In this document: positions 1 to 12,047 of the stretch, one piece after another
How the letters are laid out: every line of letters starts with the position of its first letter
Numbering within the stretch: the first letter of the stretch is position 1
Assembly (NCBI RefSeq): GCF_040054535.1
Contig: NC_090787.1
Coordinates: 14,577,001 to 14,641,000 of the forward strand
Source: Antennarius striatus
Lineage: Eukaryota; Chordata; Actinopteri; Lophiiformes; Antennariidae
Reading direction: 5' to 3'
Length of the DNA stretch: 64,000 bases
The notes under the pieces: model-generated
Databases searched by the model: none
The model's input: only the letters and a program-made list of their open reading frames with translations
Told to the model about the DNA's origin: nothing
Translations under genes and position numbers: made by a program

Positions 1-1318
1 GCAGACGCAGCTACCCGCCAGCACCAGTCCTGATTTCTGTCTGCTAAATGTGCCTTGCATCATGAACTGGTGCTCTTTAGTGGTTAGGGTGTGTTTCTGC
101 TTTCAGACGTGTGGAGAAAGCAGAAACAGTGCTGTGCCCCCTCAACATGAAAACGTTTTAGTAAGTCCACTGTAGTTGATAGGTTACTTTTAGAAACTAC
201 CTAGGAATCATAATAAATGTCTGAAAGGTAATGGTCTGAGTTGACAGATGCTACTTCTTCTGCAGATGAGTGCCCAGTGATGCTCGTGGAACGACATAGT
301 TGAATTAGATTACAAGTTCTGCAATTAATCACATTTCATGTTGTCTGCTTCTAGTGTTAGTGGGCCATGTCGGAAGTGCAACCAGGTTTTGTGGTACAGT
401 GTATTTGATTTGTGAAAGCACACCTTGTTGTCAATTCCCTCGAACAGTTCAGCAGTTAAAGTCTGCAGGACTGAGAAAATCTTTAAGAATCTTTCAAGTT
501 CTTACTCTTAAACATCATCCATTATTTTTATATTGTGTTAGAAACATTGTTCTTGCATTCCTGACAATCTGAAAAGCATCAGAATATTTACCTAAAATTA
601 TTTTTTTAAAAGAAAGAGAAGCTGGTCACTTTTTTGTCAGTCATCAAACTGATGCGAACAGTTTTAGGGTTTGTTTTTTTACATTTAGTTGAGATGAAAC
701 TGAGAACTTTGTCTGGCTCAGCAGGAAAACTCTTCCCTCTGAGTCTCCATCTGCACCTTGTCATGTTTCTGGTTATGTGACTCATATTTATTAAATATTA
801 TATTTTTGTTTAAATCTTGTTGATGATTGTACCTAAATGATAATATAATTTTGTTTGTACAACATTACCATAATTGTTCTGATAATCTGAAGAGATATGT
901 CTAAACATGGTGACCACAAGACTTATATTACTAAATATGATGAATAACATAAAATAATTGGCCCCTGTGTGTTTACTTCCAACTGTGCACTTCTATAGGA
1001 TAACGTTAGTCCCTCCTCATTAGAGGCTCCTCCATATTTTCCGTACCATAACCATGATAGAGAACAGACTGCTTTTAAAGACAGTGGCGGAGCAGATGTG
1101 ATGAACCATGCCATTACCTTCATTTTTGTTTCGTTTAAATGACATGCTTCAGTTTTCTTTTGAGTGCTGCATGATTTGTTTGAAAGTTGTTGTTTTTTCT
1201 GAGCACTGACTCCATCATAGCTGTGTGGCAAGTGTTAGAATGCTGATTTACTGTCCCAATATAAAAATTTGCATCAACTAAAACACAAGAGATTTATGTA
1301 ATATGGTTTCATTTGCAG
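1..1318 (+). other. uggt2 intron (3' part), no exon recognised
   Basis: AT-rich sequence upstream of the first recognisable uggt2 exon. It ends in TTTCATTTGCAG at 1307-1318, a good acceptor. A copy of a dispersed repeat lies at about 630-790. I recognise no earlier uggt2 exon here, so the whole stretch is probably one intron. Confidence 0.6.
630..790 (+). repeat. dispersed repeat, copy A
   Basis: About 160 bp that reappears, diverged and in the same orientation, at about 5808-5957. Shared blocks include GTCAGTCATCAAACTGATGC, GGCTCAGCAGGAAAACTCT, CCATCTGCACCT and ATGTTTCTGGTTA. Family not recognised; a SINE or MITE fragment is possible. Confidence 0.7.
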
Positions 1319-4300
1319 CATCGCAGGCGGTGGTTCTAGGGATGCTGCAGAGAAGAAAGAGGACGTTCTGAACATATTTTCTGTGGCATCGGGCCACCTG
1401 TATGAGCGTTTCCTAAGGTAGGCCGTTTTCACTTCAAAAACACTCATACGCTTCAGACGCTTTTTCTGTGCTTTACCTTACTTTTGGACCTGACTCTCAG
1501 ACTGATTCTTCACTTGTTTAGGATCATGATGTTGTCTGTCCTCCGGCACACCAAAACACCTGTGAAATTCTGGTTTCTGAAGAATTACCTGTCCCCTTCT
1601 TTCAAGGTACTCCTGTCACATCAACAATCTTGAAGCCGCATGCAGTTTTCTGCTTGTTCTAAAGCTGCTTCAGTTCAACAAAAAAACATTTACATTAATC
1701 AAAGAAATGATACTAAACATTACCCTCATTTGTATTATTCTGTCTTTAATATCAGACTTCAATAGAACAAATCACGTTGATTATTTAAAATAATTTATGC
1801 ATGCCTTACATACATCTTAAAAATTACTTTTTGATGCGTACTTTTTTCAAAATTTGTACAATACCTGTAGTTGAAGTTGGTCTTAGGGGAGGATGACTTT
1901 TAAGTGAAATTACATTTTAATAAAACGTAATTATAAACACATCTCCCAAAAAGATGTGTCTTTTGATATTTTGTTAATAAAAAAAAATACTTTTCTTCAT
2001 TTTATTAAAATGGTTCGACACTGTGTGGTGTCATTCATGCTTTTATTTCCAGAGGTCATATTGCAACTGCAGGTCCATTTAGATTCTACAGTTTTGTTGG
2101 AATTCTATGTTAATATACAGATATATATTGTACTCAAGGATCATAACATTTATTTAAGACAAATATTTGCCTCAATGACTTATCATAATTAATTGAAATG
2201 AAACTAAGAGCATATGACCAGAACACAGCACTGTGAAATAACCTGCTGTGTATTTATTTGAAGCTCCCGACTCACTTTACACACTTCCTTTTCTTCCTGA
2301 AAAGCTGTGCTCTTCCCTTGAATTAATGATGTTGGTTTTTGGCATGCTCAGGAGACCATCTCTCACATGGCAGACTCGTATGGATTTCAGTATGAACTTG
2401 TTCAGTATAAGTGGCCACGGTGGCTCCACCAGCAGACTGAGAAGCAGCGCATCATCTGGGGTTACAAGATCCTCTTCCTGGATGTTCTGTTCCCTTTGGC
2501 TGTGGACAAGATCATCTTTGTGGATGCCGACCAAGTAAGTGTTGGATTGAACTTTCATAGAGCTGAGCTATGTGTCAATGTCTATTTCTGTATCGGTTTG
2601 TTGTGAAGATTGGATGAGATTTTTAATCCTGATGGAGAGTCTTAACTCCTCTCCCGACTTGCCAATGTTTTCCATCTTGTTTGCAGATAGTTCGGGCTGA
2701 TCTGAAGGAGTTAAGAGATTTAGACCTGGAAGGTGCTCCTTATGGCTACACTCCATTCTGTGATAGCCGTAGAGAAATGGAAGGCTATCGCTTTTGGAAA
2801 ACTGGCTATTGGGCCTCGCATCTAGGACACAGGAAATACCACATCAGGTACACTTTGTTAGAAAAGTGGGAAATGGAATAGAGCAGTATCGACTGTTTGG
2901 TAAGGACTGATAGTTCACTTGTTTGGCCATCTACCCTCTGCAAAAACGCTGTCAAGATATTCCTGAAATCTTTCTCCCTGTTGTCATCTTTTGAGAAAAT
3001 TAATGTTGCCACTTCTATAAAGATTGTTAGAATAAATCCATATATTATTAATAGCATGCAGAACACTGAGCTACTACAGCCCCTGTCTTCCATTTAGGCC
3101 ATTCATCAAGTTAATTGTAGACTCGCGCATGAAAACAAGTTTAACACAAATCATGCAGCAAAAAAACTGAACATCTCTCACTTTTATGAAAATATAACCT
3201 TCAGTCTGCCTGGATGTTATTGCCTTAGTTAAAAAAAATAGTCTAGAGACACCTTTTTTGTTTTGTTGTCTTTAGAGGCTAGAAGTTCTGTACTTCCTGT
3301 TGTTCATAATTTTCCTATATTCCCTTAGAGGAGCTAAACCATTCTCAAACTTTGATTTGTCAGTGCGAAGGTAATCTAGTGGCAGCTGCTAGCTGAACAG
3401 AGAGCAGAACTCCTCACTTAAATGGCAGTGATGTGATTAGATACCAGTTTGTTAAAGCAGACGGGGTGAACGATCAGCGTCAGTCAGCCAAGTGAAAACG
3501 TAATGTGGTGAACATCCTCCTCGGGCAGACTTGAGTCTAGTGAGTGACACCAGATCGTCTACAGTGTTTATTATCGTGCCATGTTAGCCACAATTATCTG
3601 AATGTGCCTGGGGTGTTATATGAGCTCTTCTTTAACAGAGATTCTTCCTCACAGCCATTTTGTCTGTCTTGTCTCTGTTTCTGTCCTCTTGTATTCCATC
3701 CAGCGCTCTCTATGTAGTGGATTTAAAGAAATTTCGGAAGATTGCGGCCGGTGATAGATTACGGGGCCAGTACCAAGCCCTTAGTCAAGATCCCAACAGC
3801 CTGTCCAACCTGGACCAGGCATGTAACTTAATGAGTTTACTGCATTTTCCCTTCAACAACTACTGCCCTAACAATATTTCATTCATTAATTAAGTCAAAT
3901 ATATGATTTCCTTAGGATCTACCCAACAACATGATCCACCAGGTGGCCATCAAATCTCTACCACAGGAATGGCTGTGGTGTGAGACGTGGTGTGATGACA
4001 CCTCCAAAGTCACAGCTAAGACCATAGACCTGGTGAGTCGACTACGACTGGCATACCTGGGATTTGATATCTAAATCTACGTCGTTTTGTTTTGTATGTG
4101 ATTTAAATGCTTTTTTCAAAATAAAAATTTCATCTTTATTGTTTATGGTAGTGGAGTGCAGCTCCTCCTGTGCTGACTAACAGGGACATTGCTCACCACG
4201 TGACATTTAGGAGACAGCTGAGGAGCAATCCTGTAGTCTCCTAAACTAATTTGGAGAATTACTGGACAGGCTCCAGTTGAGTGGAAAGAGAAGCATTGTC

Positions 4301-4817
4301 TCATTGTAGTGTAGGACATCACTTTGTTATTCATGGGCTGATGTCCTTTTAACAGAATTGGAAATCAAATTAGGATCAAATGCCTACCACAGACAGTGCT
4401 GGGAATAGCAATATGACTTGTTGGGAGAAAGTGCCACTGGCAGCATGAGTGATGTTCCTGCTTTGTCTGCTTTCCCACTGCAGTGCAATAACCCAAAGAC
4501 CAAGGAGCCCAAGCTAACAGCTGCAGTGAGGATCGTGCCTGAGTGGGTTGAGTACGACAACGAGATAAAGCACCTACTGAGACGGCTGCAGGAACAGGAA
4601 GATACAGCAACACAAAAACAGACTCCTTCTGCTCCACAACATAAAAAAGGTTAACAAAGGAAACAGTTTATTCTCCGTGTCTCGTTTTGTCCACTTTGTA
4701 GGACAAAGAAAATTTATATTCTGGTATGATTATCATTTCTCTTGGGTCATTTTTTGTCTCTCTCACCCAACCCCACTCCCCCTCTGCCTAGCAGACAACT
4801 GGCGGGATGAACTTTAA
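1319..4817 (+). CDS. uggt2: UDP-glucose:glycoprotein glucosyltransferase 2, C-terminal catalytic part (5' truncated by window)
   Basis: Exons 1319-1417, 1522-1606, 2352-2534, 2687-2847, 3704-3818, 3916-4032, 4484-4649 and 4795-4817 join in one frame to 315 residues plus a stop; earlier exons lie outside the window. The protein re-glucosylates misfolded N-glycoproteins in the ER lumen so that calnexin/calreticulin bind them again. The preserved part is the GT24 glucosyltransferase domain: [14 protein letters not shown] opens it, VDADQIVR holds the DxD-type metal-binding motif, then [30 protein letters not shown] and [10 protein letters not shown] follow. It ends in NWRDEL, a KDEL-type retrieval signal. 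[18 protein letters not shown] and [10 protein letters not shown] resemble UGGT2 more than UGGT1 (recalled sequences), and adjacency to dnajc3 supports this. The intron after 3818 starts with GC. The last exon has a tandem acceptor. Confidence 0.95.
3819..3915 (+). other. uggt2: GC-AG intron in uggt2
   Basis: The exon ends CTGGACCAG and is followed by GCATGT, not GT. The next exon starts at 3916 with GATCTACCC after TTAG, giving the conserved reading SNLDQ-DLPNN in phase 0. The nearest GT, at 3823, would add four bases and create an immediate stop, so the GC donor at 3819-3820 is needed for an open frame. CAG|GC is the usual context for the minor GC-AG class. Confidence 0.85.
4795..4817 (+). 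other. uggt2: 23-nt terminal coding segment of uggt2 carrying the RDEL signal
   Basis: The preceding exon ends in phase 1 at 4649 (AAAAAG|GTTAAC). Joining its last G to 4795 gives D-N-W-R-D-E-L and TAA at 4815-4817. The acceptor is a TAGCAG tandem (4789-4794). Using the first AG starts the exon at 4792 and only inserts an alanine before the D, so both products keep RDEL. If the intron is retained, translation stops at 4652-4654 and the signal is lost. Splice pattern inferred from sequence only. Confidence 0.88.
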
Positions 4818-7800
4818 TGTCTGCCAGCAATATACTGGAGGAGGAGGAGGCAGCTCCTTTGCATGCAGGCCACCTGTGAAGCTTGAAGACAGACAATTCC
4901 ATACAAACATAGCCATGGAGTGTTACATCCCTGGCTGGAGGAGGAGGTATCAGTACAGAGATGACATGTCTGCTGCTGCAGTCAGTACATCTGAAAAACG
5001 AAACACACTGTGAGTGGTAGCTGTCAAGTCTTCGTGTGCTGTCAGCAGAGTAGTTCGGTTCATGTGTAATTAGCAGACAATGACACAAACACAGAAATGT
5101 AAATATCAGTCAGAGCACTCTAGTCATTTAGTTTAAATAGTTGGCATATATGGCACTGATAGGGAAGGCAAAGAATCAAATAGAGGTGATGCGTCTCTCA
5201 GAACTGTAATTATTTTTCACCCTGTTAATCTTATGAAGGTATTCTTAATTTTATCAAAGTGTTCTTAATTTAACTGTGTTGACTAAAAGGCCCAAACCAA
5301 AGTTGTGACTGATGTACATCTGTTAATGTTTTAGTGTCACGACTTGCTGCCAGGTTGTTACAATCAAAGTTGTGGACTTTACAATTGGTGTTTGTAAAGT
5401 GATGTTTGGTTTTGAAGGGAGGGTGGTTTTAAATATTTTTGCGGGGATGGGGAGGATCTTTTTTTTTGTCTTAATCCATAAGTCTACTTTTCTTTCCCTT
5501 CTGAAATGATAATATTATTTTATTATATAAAAAGCTTCAAAAACTGTCTTTAGTAAGTCAATGTATTTTGTATGCATTATTTTTCCAAAAACCTTCAAAA
5601 AGGTAGCTATTTACAAAACACTACATGCTGTTTCACTGTGTTACAAAGTTATACAGTTGTTCCACCATAACAGGGTGGAAATGCGACATTTGAGAGTATA
5701 GAACTTATTTTTATTCTTCAAGTTGTTCCTCTGATCAGTAACATAAAACATTTACTTTGACTGTTCCATTTGGAACATCCTTAAAAATGATCAATCCTGA
5801 AGTCGCCTTTTTGTCAGTCATCAAACTGATGCAAACACACTTTTTAGTGTCTGTTTTTTACGTTTGGTTGAACTGAAACGGAGAACTCTGTTTGGCTCAG
5901 CAGGAAAACTCTCCATCTGCACCTGGTTATGTTTCTGGTTACTTGACTTAGATTTATGCAGCCTAATTGATTTTATTACGATGGAAGTCAGACACCTCAT
6001 CTCAGGCAACACCATCAGCTCTAATCATATGAAATTTTGTACCATTTAGAGTCCGGGGATAAGACGAGAACATTACAGCTCTGAAACTCCTTAGAAGCCC
6101 CAGCTGGTGCTCGGCACGTGGCTTTGACTGTGATAGACTGTTAGACATCTGATCTCACACACATCAGGCAACAGCATCATTTGATCAATGCACAATATAT
6201 GTTTAAAGCATGTCTTAATTTGAGGTTGGATGAAAATAACAGCTCTATCCCATTTTTGGTCATCATACTTGATCATGTAGGAGCAATTCAGTCATAATTA
6301 GAAAGCAGGTCTACCTTTTTCTCCATCTGTCGTAAATGTTATAAATACAAATGGGTTCCCGGCATTGAAATATTAAATCTCAGCCCCCTCTGCCCTGCTG
6401 AGTCATCTCATTTGTTAAAACAGCAGTTAGCAAAGTCAGTTTAGTGTTCATTAAGCGTCACTGTCCAACAGCGATTACCCAGCTGTAGGTTTAGAAACCA
6501 TGAAGAGGCACGGCTGGTCTGCCAAGTTTGATGCTGCATTCAAGACATCAGTATTCAAGAAATTACAAGCTCCCACTCAGACAATATGATTTGAATGGAT
6601 GGTCGGGTCTTATTTATTTATTCAGAAATATGGAAATTTAGACCTTCAGTTCATCCATAATCATTCACGTCTTGAATCGTGACAGGTCAGCTGGACATTA
6701 CAAATTGTATTTATTTGATTTTAACATTCACTGGTTAATAATTTTCAACTTGATGCACATATTTTTAACATCATTTTGAAGTCAGTGTTAATTTTGACAA
6801 TACTGAAGAGACTTTTAATCTCATGCTCTACTGGGGGGAGTATGACTGGCTGTTCTCATTGTTACCCATCATGCTGTCTGTTGTTTTCTGAGTTGATCTT
6901 TTGAAACACATGTCACATTTTTCAGAGGTCAGGAAGGATCATTGTCTTGAAGATAAAATTAATTTCCCGGGTGGCGTGCCCTTCATCGATAGGTGTGCTC
7001 TGGGTGGTTATGAGGACTGGATTTGATATGTTGTTATTTTCCTCATAGCCTTTACAAAGTGAAAAGTGTAAGGAGCGGATGTAGATCTAATATTTCTCTA
7101 CTTACCAGTTGTCTCACCGTGTGCTGGCTTTTAAAATACAAACAAAAGTAGGAATATTACAAAAAAAAAGTAACCCAGTGCTATTTTTAAAGGGGCGAGT
7201 TCCTAAATGACAGAAACTCAGGGATTCTCTGTCCTGTTTCTCTGTTTCAATTATTCTTTCATAACTATACTGGATTTTTAAAAAAATGTATTTTATGTGA
7301 GATTACAACAGCAACATAAAAATTGAACATCAACAAGAGTTATCATTGAGGTCAAGCTACAGTAGTTGGTTAGTTAGTGTGTGGTTATTAGAATTTAGAG
7401 CTGTGCTTAAAATTTGATCGTCAGTGTCAAAGACGGTACCTTTACAGTCCGATGAGAACTTTTTGTCTGGTACCTAAATTAATATATTAATATAAATTAC
7501 TTTTTTTTGGCTCAATGAAAGTCACACATAAAATGAGCAAATATTCATGGCAGCCACACTTCAAGTTTTCAAGTTGAGGTGTCCAAAAAAAAAAAGTTTA
7601 TAGATGACTCTTTTATGAGGAAAATTGTATTCAGAGTACAGGTGAATTTGTCGCTACAGTACTGTGAGTGGGCACTGAACCCAGACTGACAAGCAGCATC
7701 TCATTCAGCTTCTTATGCCCCAGAAGTCAAGTGAGTTAGGGATGTGATCTGCACGGCTGGGTTCAGATCAGGGCAGTTTTCATTACCTCTGTGTCACTGA

Positions 7801-8980
7801 GACAGACAAGGTGAAGAAAATGTGAGTTTTCTGTCATAATAAAATTTATGAAAACTTTACCTCTTTACTTCATCGTGTAACTTTAAATTTTAATAGGTCC
7901 TTAGAACTATCAGGGGACAGATAAACTTTAATCATGTACAGAAACTTCTGACTATACAAGCTGTCTGTCTGTTACACCTGTCTACCTGAATGAAAACCTT
8001 TAACAACAAAAGTATCATCCTCCCAAATCCAGACGTTTGTCACTATTTTTGTTATTTATCTTTTCCTTTGTGATACGTATGTCATTCATTTAATTGTTTA
8101 ACGAAAACCATGATTCCCTACACAAATCAAGTATTGGTGCCTGAACCGAAATGCCTGTTTCATGATAACAAATGTGTCGTCGTCTCGTGGACATACTGTA
8201 CCTCAACGCTGTAACAAATAGGAACCTGTTACGTTTTTTTTTCTTACTTGTGAAATCAATCAGAAAACATTTCTCATTAATTGAGAAATGTTTAAGTTAA
8301 ATATTGTATTCATATTTCAATAAATACATTTTTTCCCGCTTAACATAATGGTTTTTGGTTTAACTATATCATTTCAATGTATCTTTACAGTATGTTTACA
8401 GCTTATGCACATCCAGCTTCCACATATTCAATTGCTGGGGGGGATTTTTCCATGTATGAATCCCAAAGTGGACCAGTGTTATTTTTCTCTCAGGAATAGG
8501 ATGGGTGTTGCTGCTTTAGTGAATTCAATAGAAGTTTTTTTTTTCTCCTGTCTTAAAAGCCAATACAGATGGGTGCAGGAAGCCTTCTTTCAGGGCACCC
8601 GCCATTCACTGTGTCAAATACAAATGTTCATATTAGTCTGATGGGAAAAAAAATAAATGTTTGCTACAAACCAAGAATAGTGTGTACATTTTGTTGTCCC
8701 CATTATGATAAGTGGATGTGTGATTCATGCACTGAAAGGTCTCAATTGAAGGGACTATAGTACACTAATTCTGTCTTCACTACAATTTCACCATAAAGAA
8801 GCAAGCCAAAATGGTCAAAGACACTTTACAGCAATTATATAAGCAACACTCAGGCTTTTCAGTCCAATTTAATATACATAAATATATTTATTTACATTTC
8901 AGAAAAATTCCATTCATATAAAAATAGCACTGTACCTATGTACAAATTCAATCTTACGAATGGATGTGAATTATAACGTG
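4818..8980. other. uggt2 3' UTR and intergenic DNA, no gene seen
   Basis: The first few hundred bases after the uggt2 stop must include its 3' UTR; I could not choose a polyadenylation site. The remainder is AT-rich with no exon or conserved protein segment recognised. Apart from repeat copy B at 5808-5957, the only open frames are short and lack codon structure. Confidence 0.55.
5808..5957 (+). repeat. dispersed repeat, copy B
   Basis: Second copy of the repeat at 630-790. It shares long identical blocks, with small indels and about ten to twenty percent apparent divergence by eye. It lies downstream of the uggt2 stop codon, so the two copies bracket the eight terminal uggt2 exons. Confidence 0.7.
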
Positions 8981-8998
8981 GACAATAAATGGACTGGA
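8981..8998 (+). repeat. target-site duplication, left, of LINE copy 1
   Basis: GACAATAAATGGACTGGA is identical to 12048-12065 and directly abuts the LINE 5' end. It also shows that the uninterrupted site was a single AATAAA-containing sequence downstream of dnajc3. Confidence 0.92.
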
Positions 8999-9033
8999 CC
9001 AATGTAGCCACAAGAGGACACAAGCCAGTGTCA

Positions 9034-10105
9034 GCCAGTGTCTTATTGTGCCGGTCCCAAGCCCAGATAAATACAGAGGGTTGTGTCAGGAAGGGCATCC
9101 GGCGTAAAACTTTTGCCAAATCAAAGATGCGAATCAAACCTATGACTTCCATACCGAATCAGTCGAGGCCCGGGTTAACAACGACCGCCAACGGCGCCGG
9201 TGGAAATTGGACTACTGTTGGTCGAAGAAGGAGAGGAGGAAAGTGTACTCGCATGAAGAGAGAGAAGAGGAGCGCCAAGAGTATAGGACTGAGAGTTCCA
9301 ACATTCAACTGAGACGTTGAATGTTGGAACCATGACAGGAAAAGGTAGAGAGTTGGTTGACATGATGCAGAGGAGGAAGGTAGACATACTGTGTGTCCAG
9401 GAGACCAGGTGGAAAGGTAGCAAGGCTAGAAGTTTAGGAGCAGGGTTCAAGATGTTCTATCATGGTGTAGATGGGAGGAGAAATAGAGTAAGAGGTATCT
9501 TGAAGGAGTTTGTTAGGAATGTCCTGGAGGTAAAAAGAGTGTCGGATAGAGTGATGAGTCTAAAGCTAGAAATAGAAGGTGTGACGTTCAATGTTGTTAG
9601 TGGGTATGCTCCACAGGTAGGATGTGAGCTGGAGAAGGAGAAATTCTGGCTGGACTTTGATGAAGTGATGCAGAGCATGCCTAGAAGTGAGAGAGTTGTC
9701 ATTGGTGCAGACTTCAATGGACATGTTGGTGCAGGTAACAGTGGTGATGAGGAGGTGATGGGCAGGTTTGGTATCCAGGAGAGGAACGCAGGACAGATGG
9801 TGGTTGACTTTGCAAAAAGGATGGAAATGCTATAGTGACTACTTTCTTCCAGAAGAGGCAGGAACATAGGGTGACCTATAAGAGTGGTGGTAGGAGCACA
9901 CAGGTGGACTACATCTTGTGTAGACGGTGTAATCTGAAGGAGATCAGTGACTGCAAAGTAGTGGTAGGTGAGAGTGTAGCCAAACAGCATAGGATGGTGG
10001 TGTGTAGGATGACTCTGGTGGTGAGGAAGATTCAGAGGGCAAAGGCAGAGCAGAAGACGAAATGGTGGAAGCTAAAAAAGGAAGTGTTGCATGACTTTTA
10101 GGAAG
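9034..10105 (+). pseudogene. LINE copy 1 endonuclease region (frameshifted)
   Basis: Remnant of the N-terminal endonuclease. Motifs, in order: LCVQETRWKG (metal-binding Glu), VVIGADFNGHVG (catalytic Asp/Asn), QVDYILCRR and KQHRMVV (the terminal His motif). The frame breaks at 9310 (inverted duplication containing TGA), within 9490-9505, at 9830-9836 and near 10095, so no intact enzyme can be made. Copy 2 covers the same region without a break. Confidence 0.85.
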
Positions 10106-10388
10106 GAGTTAAGACAGGCTCTGGGAGGCCAGGAGGTGCTTCCAGATGACTGGAAAACCACAGCTAATGTGATCAGGGAGACAGGTGGGAGAGTACTTGG
10201 TGTGTCATCTGGAAGGAAAGTAGATAAGGAGACTCGGTGGTGGAATGAGGAGGTACAGGAGTGTATACAGAGAAAGAGGTTAGCTAAGAGGAATTGGGAC
10301 ACTGAGAGGACTGAGGAGAGTAGACAGGAGTACAGGGTGATGCAGCGTAAGGTGAAGGTAGAGGTAGGAAAGGCCAAACAAGAAGCTT

Positions 10389-12020
10389 ATGATGACTTGT
10401 ATGCTAGGTTGGACAGTAAGGAGGGAGAGACTGATCAACCGGGTGGCAAGACAGAGAGACAGAGATGGGAAGGATGTGCAACAGGTTAGGGTGATTAAGG
10501 TTAGGGAAGGAAGCCTATTGACAGGTGCCAGTAGTGTGATGGGAAGATGGAAAGAGTACTTTGAAGAGTTGATGAATGTGGAAAATGAGAGAGAACAAAG
10601 ACTAGAAGAGGTGACTGCTGTGGACCAGGATGTAGCAAAGATCAGTCAGGACGAAGTGAGGAGGGCATTGAAGAGGATGAAGAGTGGAAAGGCAGTCGGT
10701 CCTGATGATATACCTGTAGAGGTTTGGAAGTGTCTAGGAGAGGTGGCAGTAGAGTTTCTGACTGGGTTGTTCAACAGGATCTTAGATAGTGAGAAGATAC
10801 CTGAGGAATGGAGGAGAAGTGTGCTGGTGCCCATTTTTAAGAACAAGGGAGATGTGCAGAGTGGTGGCAACTACAGAGGAATAAAGCTGATGAGCCATAC
10901 AATGAAGTTATGCGAGAGAGTAGTGGAAGCTAGACTAAGGGCAGACGTGAACATTTGTGAGCAGCAGTATGGTTTCATGCCAAAAAAAAGTACTACAGAT
11001 GCAGTATTTGCTTTGAGGACATTGATAGAGAAGTACAGAGAAGGCCAGAGGGAGCTGCATTGTGTTTTTGTAGCTCTGGAGAAAGCTTATGACAGGGTGC
11101 CCAGAGAGGAACTGTGGTATTGTATGAGGAAGTCTGGAGTGGCAGAGAAGTATGTTAGAGCGGTGCAGGACATGTATGAGGACTGTAAGACAGTGGTGAG
11201 GTGTGCTGTAGGTGTGACAGAGGAGTTCAAGGTGGAGGTGGGACTAAATCAGGGATCAGCTCTGAGCCCCTTCTTGTTCGCTATGGAGATGGACAGGCTG
11301 ACAGATGAGGTTAGACAGGAATCTCCATGGACTATGATGTTTGCAGATGACATTGTGATCTGCAGTGAGAGCAGGGAACAGGTGGAGGAGAAGCTAGAGA
11401 GGTGGAGGTTTGTCCTGGAAAGGAGAGATATGAAGGTTAGCCGCAGTAAGACGGAGTACATGTGTGTGAATGAGAGGGACCTAAGTGGAAGAGTGAGGTT
11501 ACAGGGAGAAGAGATCAAGAAGGTGGAGGATTTTAAGTACTTAGGGTCAACAGTCCAGAGCAATGGAGAGTGTGGAAAAGAGTTGAAGAAGCGTGTACAG
11601 GCAGGATGGAACAGGTGGAGGAAAGTGTCAGGTGTGATGTGTGATAGAAGAGTTTCAGCTAAAATAAAAGGAAAGGTGTACAAAACTGTGGTGAGACCAG
11701 CAATGTTGTTTGGTCTAGAGACAGTGTCACTGAAGAAAAGACAGGAGACAGAGCTGGAGGTAGCAAGGATGAAGATGCTGAGGTTCTCTCTGGGAGTGAC
11801 CAGGAAGGATAGGATCAGGCATGAGTACATCAGAGGGACAGCACATGTTAGAAATTTTGGAGATAAAAGTCAGAGGCCAGCTTGAGATGGTTTGGACATG
11901 TCCAGAGGAGAGATAGTGAATATATTGGTAGAAGGATGCTGAGTAGTAGTTGGTGTGAGAGAAGAGGATGCAAAGGACAGGGTTAGATGGAGGCAATTGA
12001 TTCGCAGTGGCGACCCCTGA
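10389..12020 (+). pseudogene. LINE copy 1 reverse transcriptase region (damaged)
   Basis: One 498-codon open stretch (10389-11885) covers most of the reverse transcriptase: GKAVGPDDIPVEVWK, the Q-Y-G-F motif region, LNQGSALSPFLF, MMFADDIVI and YLGSTVQSNGE. Motif A reads FVALEKAYD where copy 2 has FVDLEKAYD, so the expected first catalytic aspartate is alanine (GAT to GCT near 11073). After about 11860 a frameshift and a 77-bp deletion remove the C-terminal end. Inactive as it stands. Confidence 0.85.
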
Positions 12021-12047
12021 AGGGAAAAGCCAAAAGGAAAAGAAGAA

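Larger units (their letters stand above)
8999..12047 (+). mobile_element. RTE-clade (Rex3-like) non-LTR retrotransposon, copy 1, decayed
   Basis: The element starts near CCAATGTAGCCACAAGAGG and ends with the 3' tail GGGAAAAGCC...AGAAGAA. It is flanked by a perfect 18-bp duplication GACAATAAATGGACTGGA (8981-8998 and 12048-12065), the mark of target-primed insertion. It encodes an apurinic-type endonuclease and a reverse transcriptase. Compared with copy 2 (38675-41817) it lacks about 18 bp near 9194 and about 77 bp near 11945, has frameshifts near 9310, 9500, 9830, 10095 and 10440, and carries a 15-bp inverted duplication at 9295-9330. Assignment to Rex3/RTE rests on recalled family motifs and is not certain at family level. 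Confidence 0.9.

Noticed and set aside
8348-8760. Overlapping ORFs upstream of LINE copy 1
   Set aside because: No similarity recognised; contains T-runs and A-runs typical of non-coding DNA.
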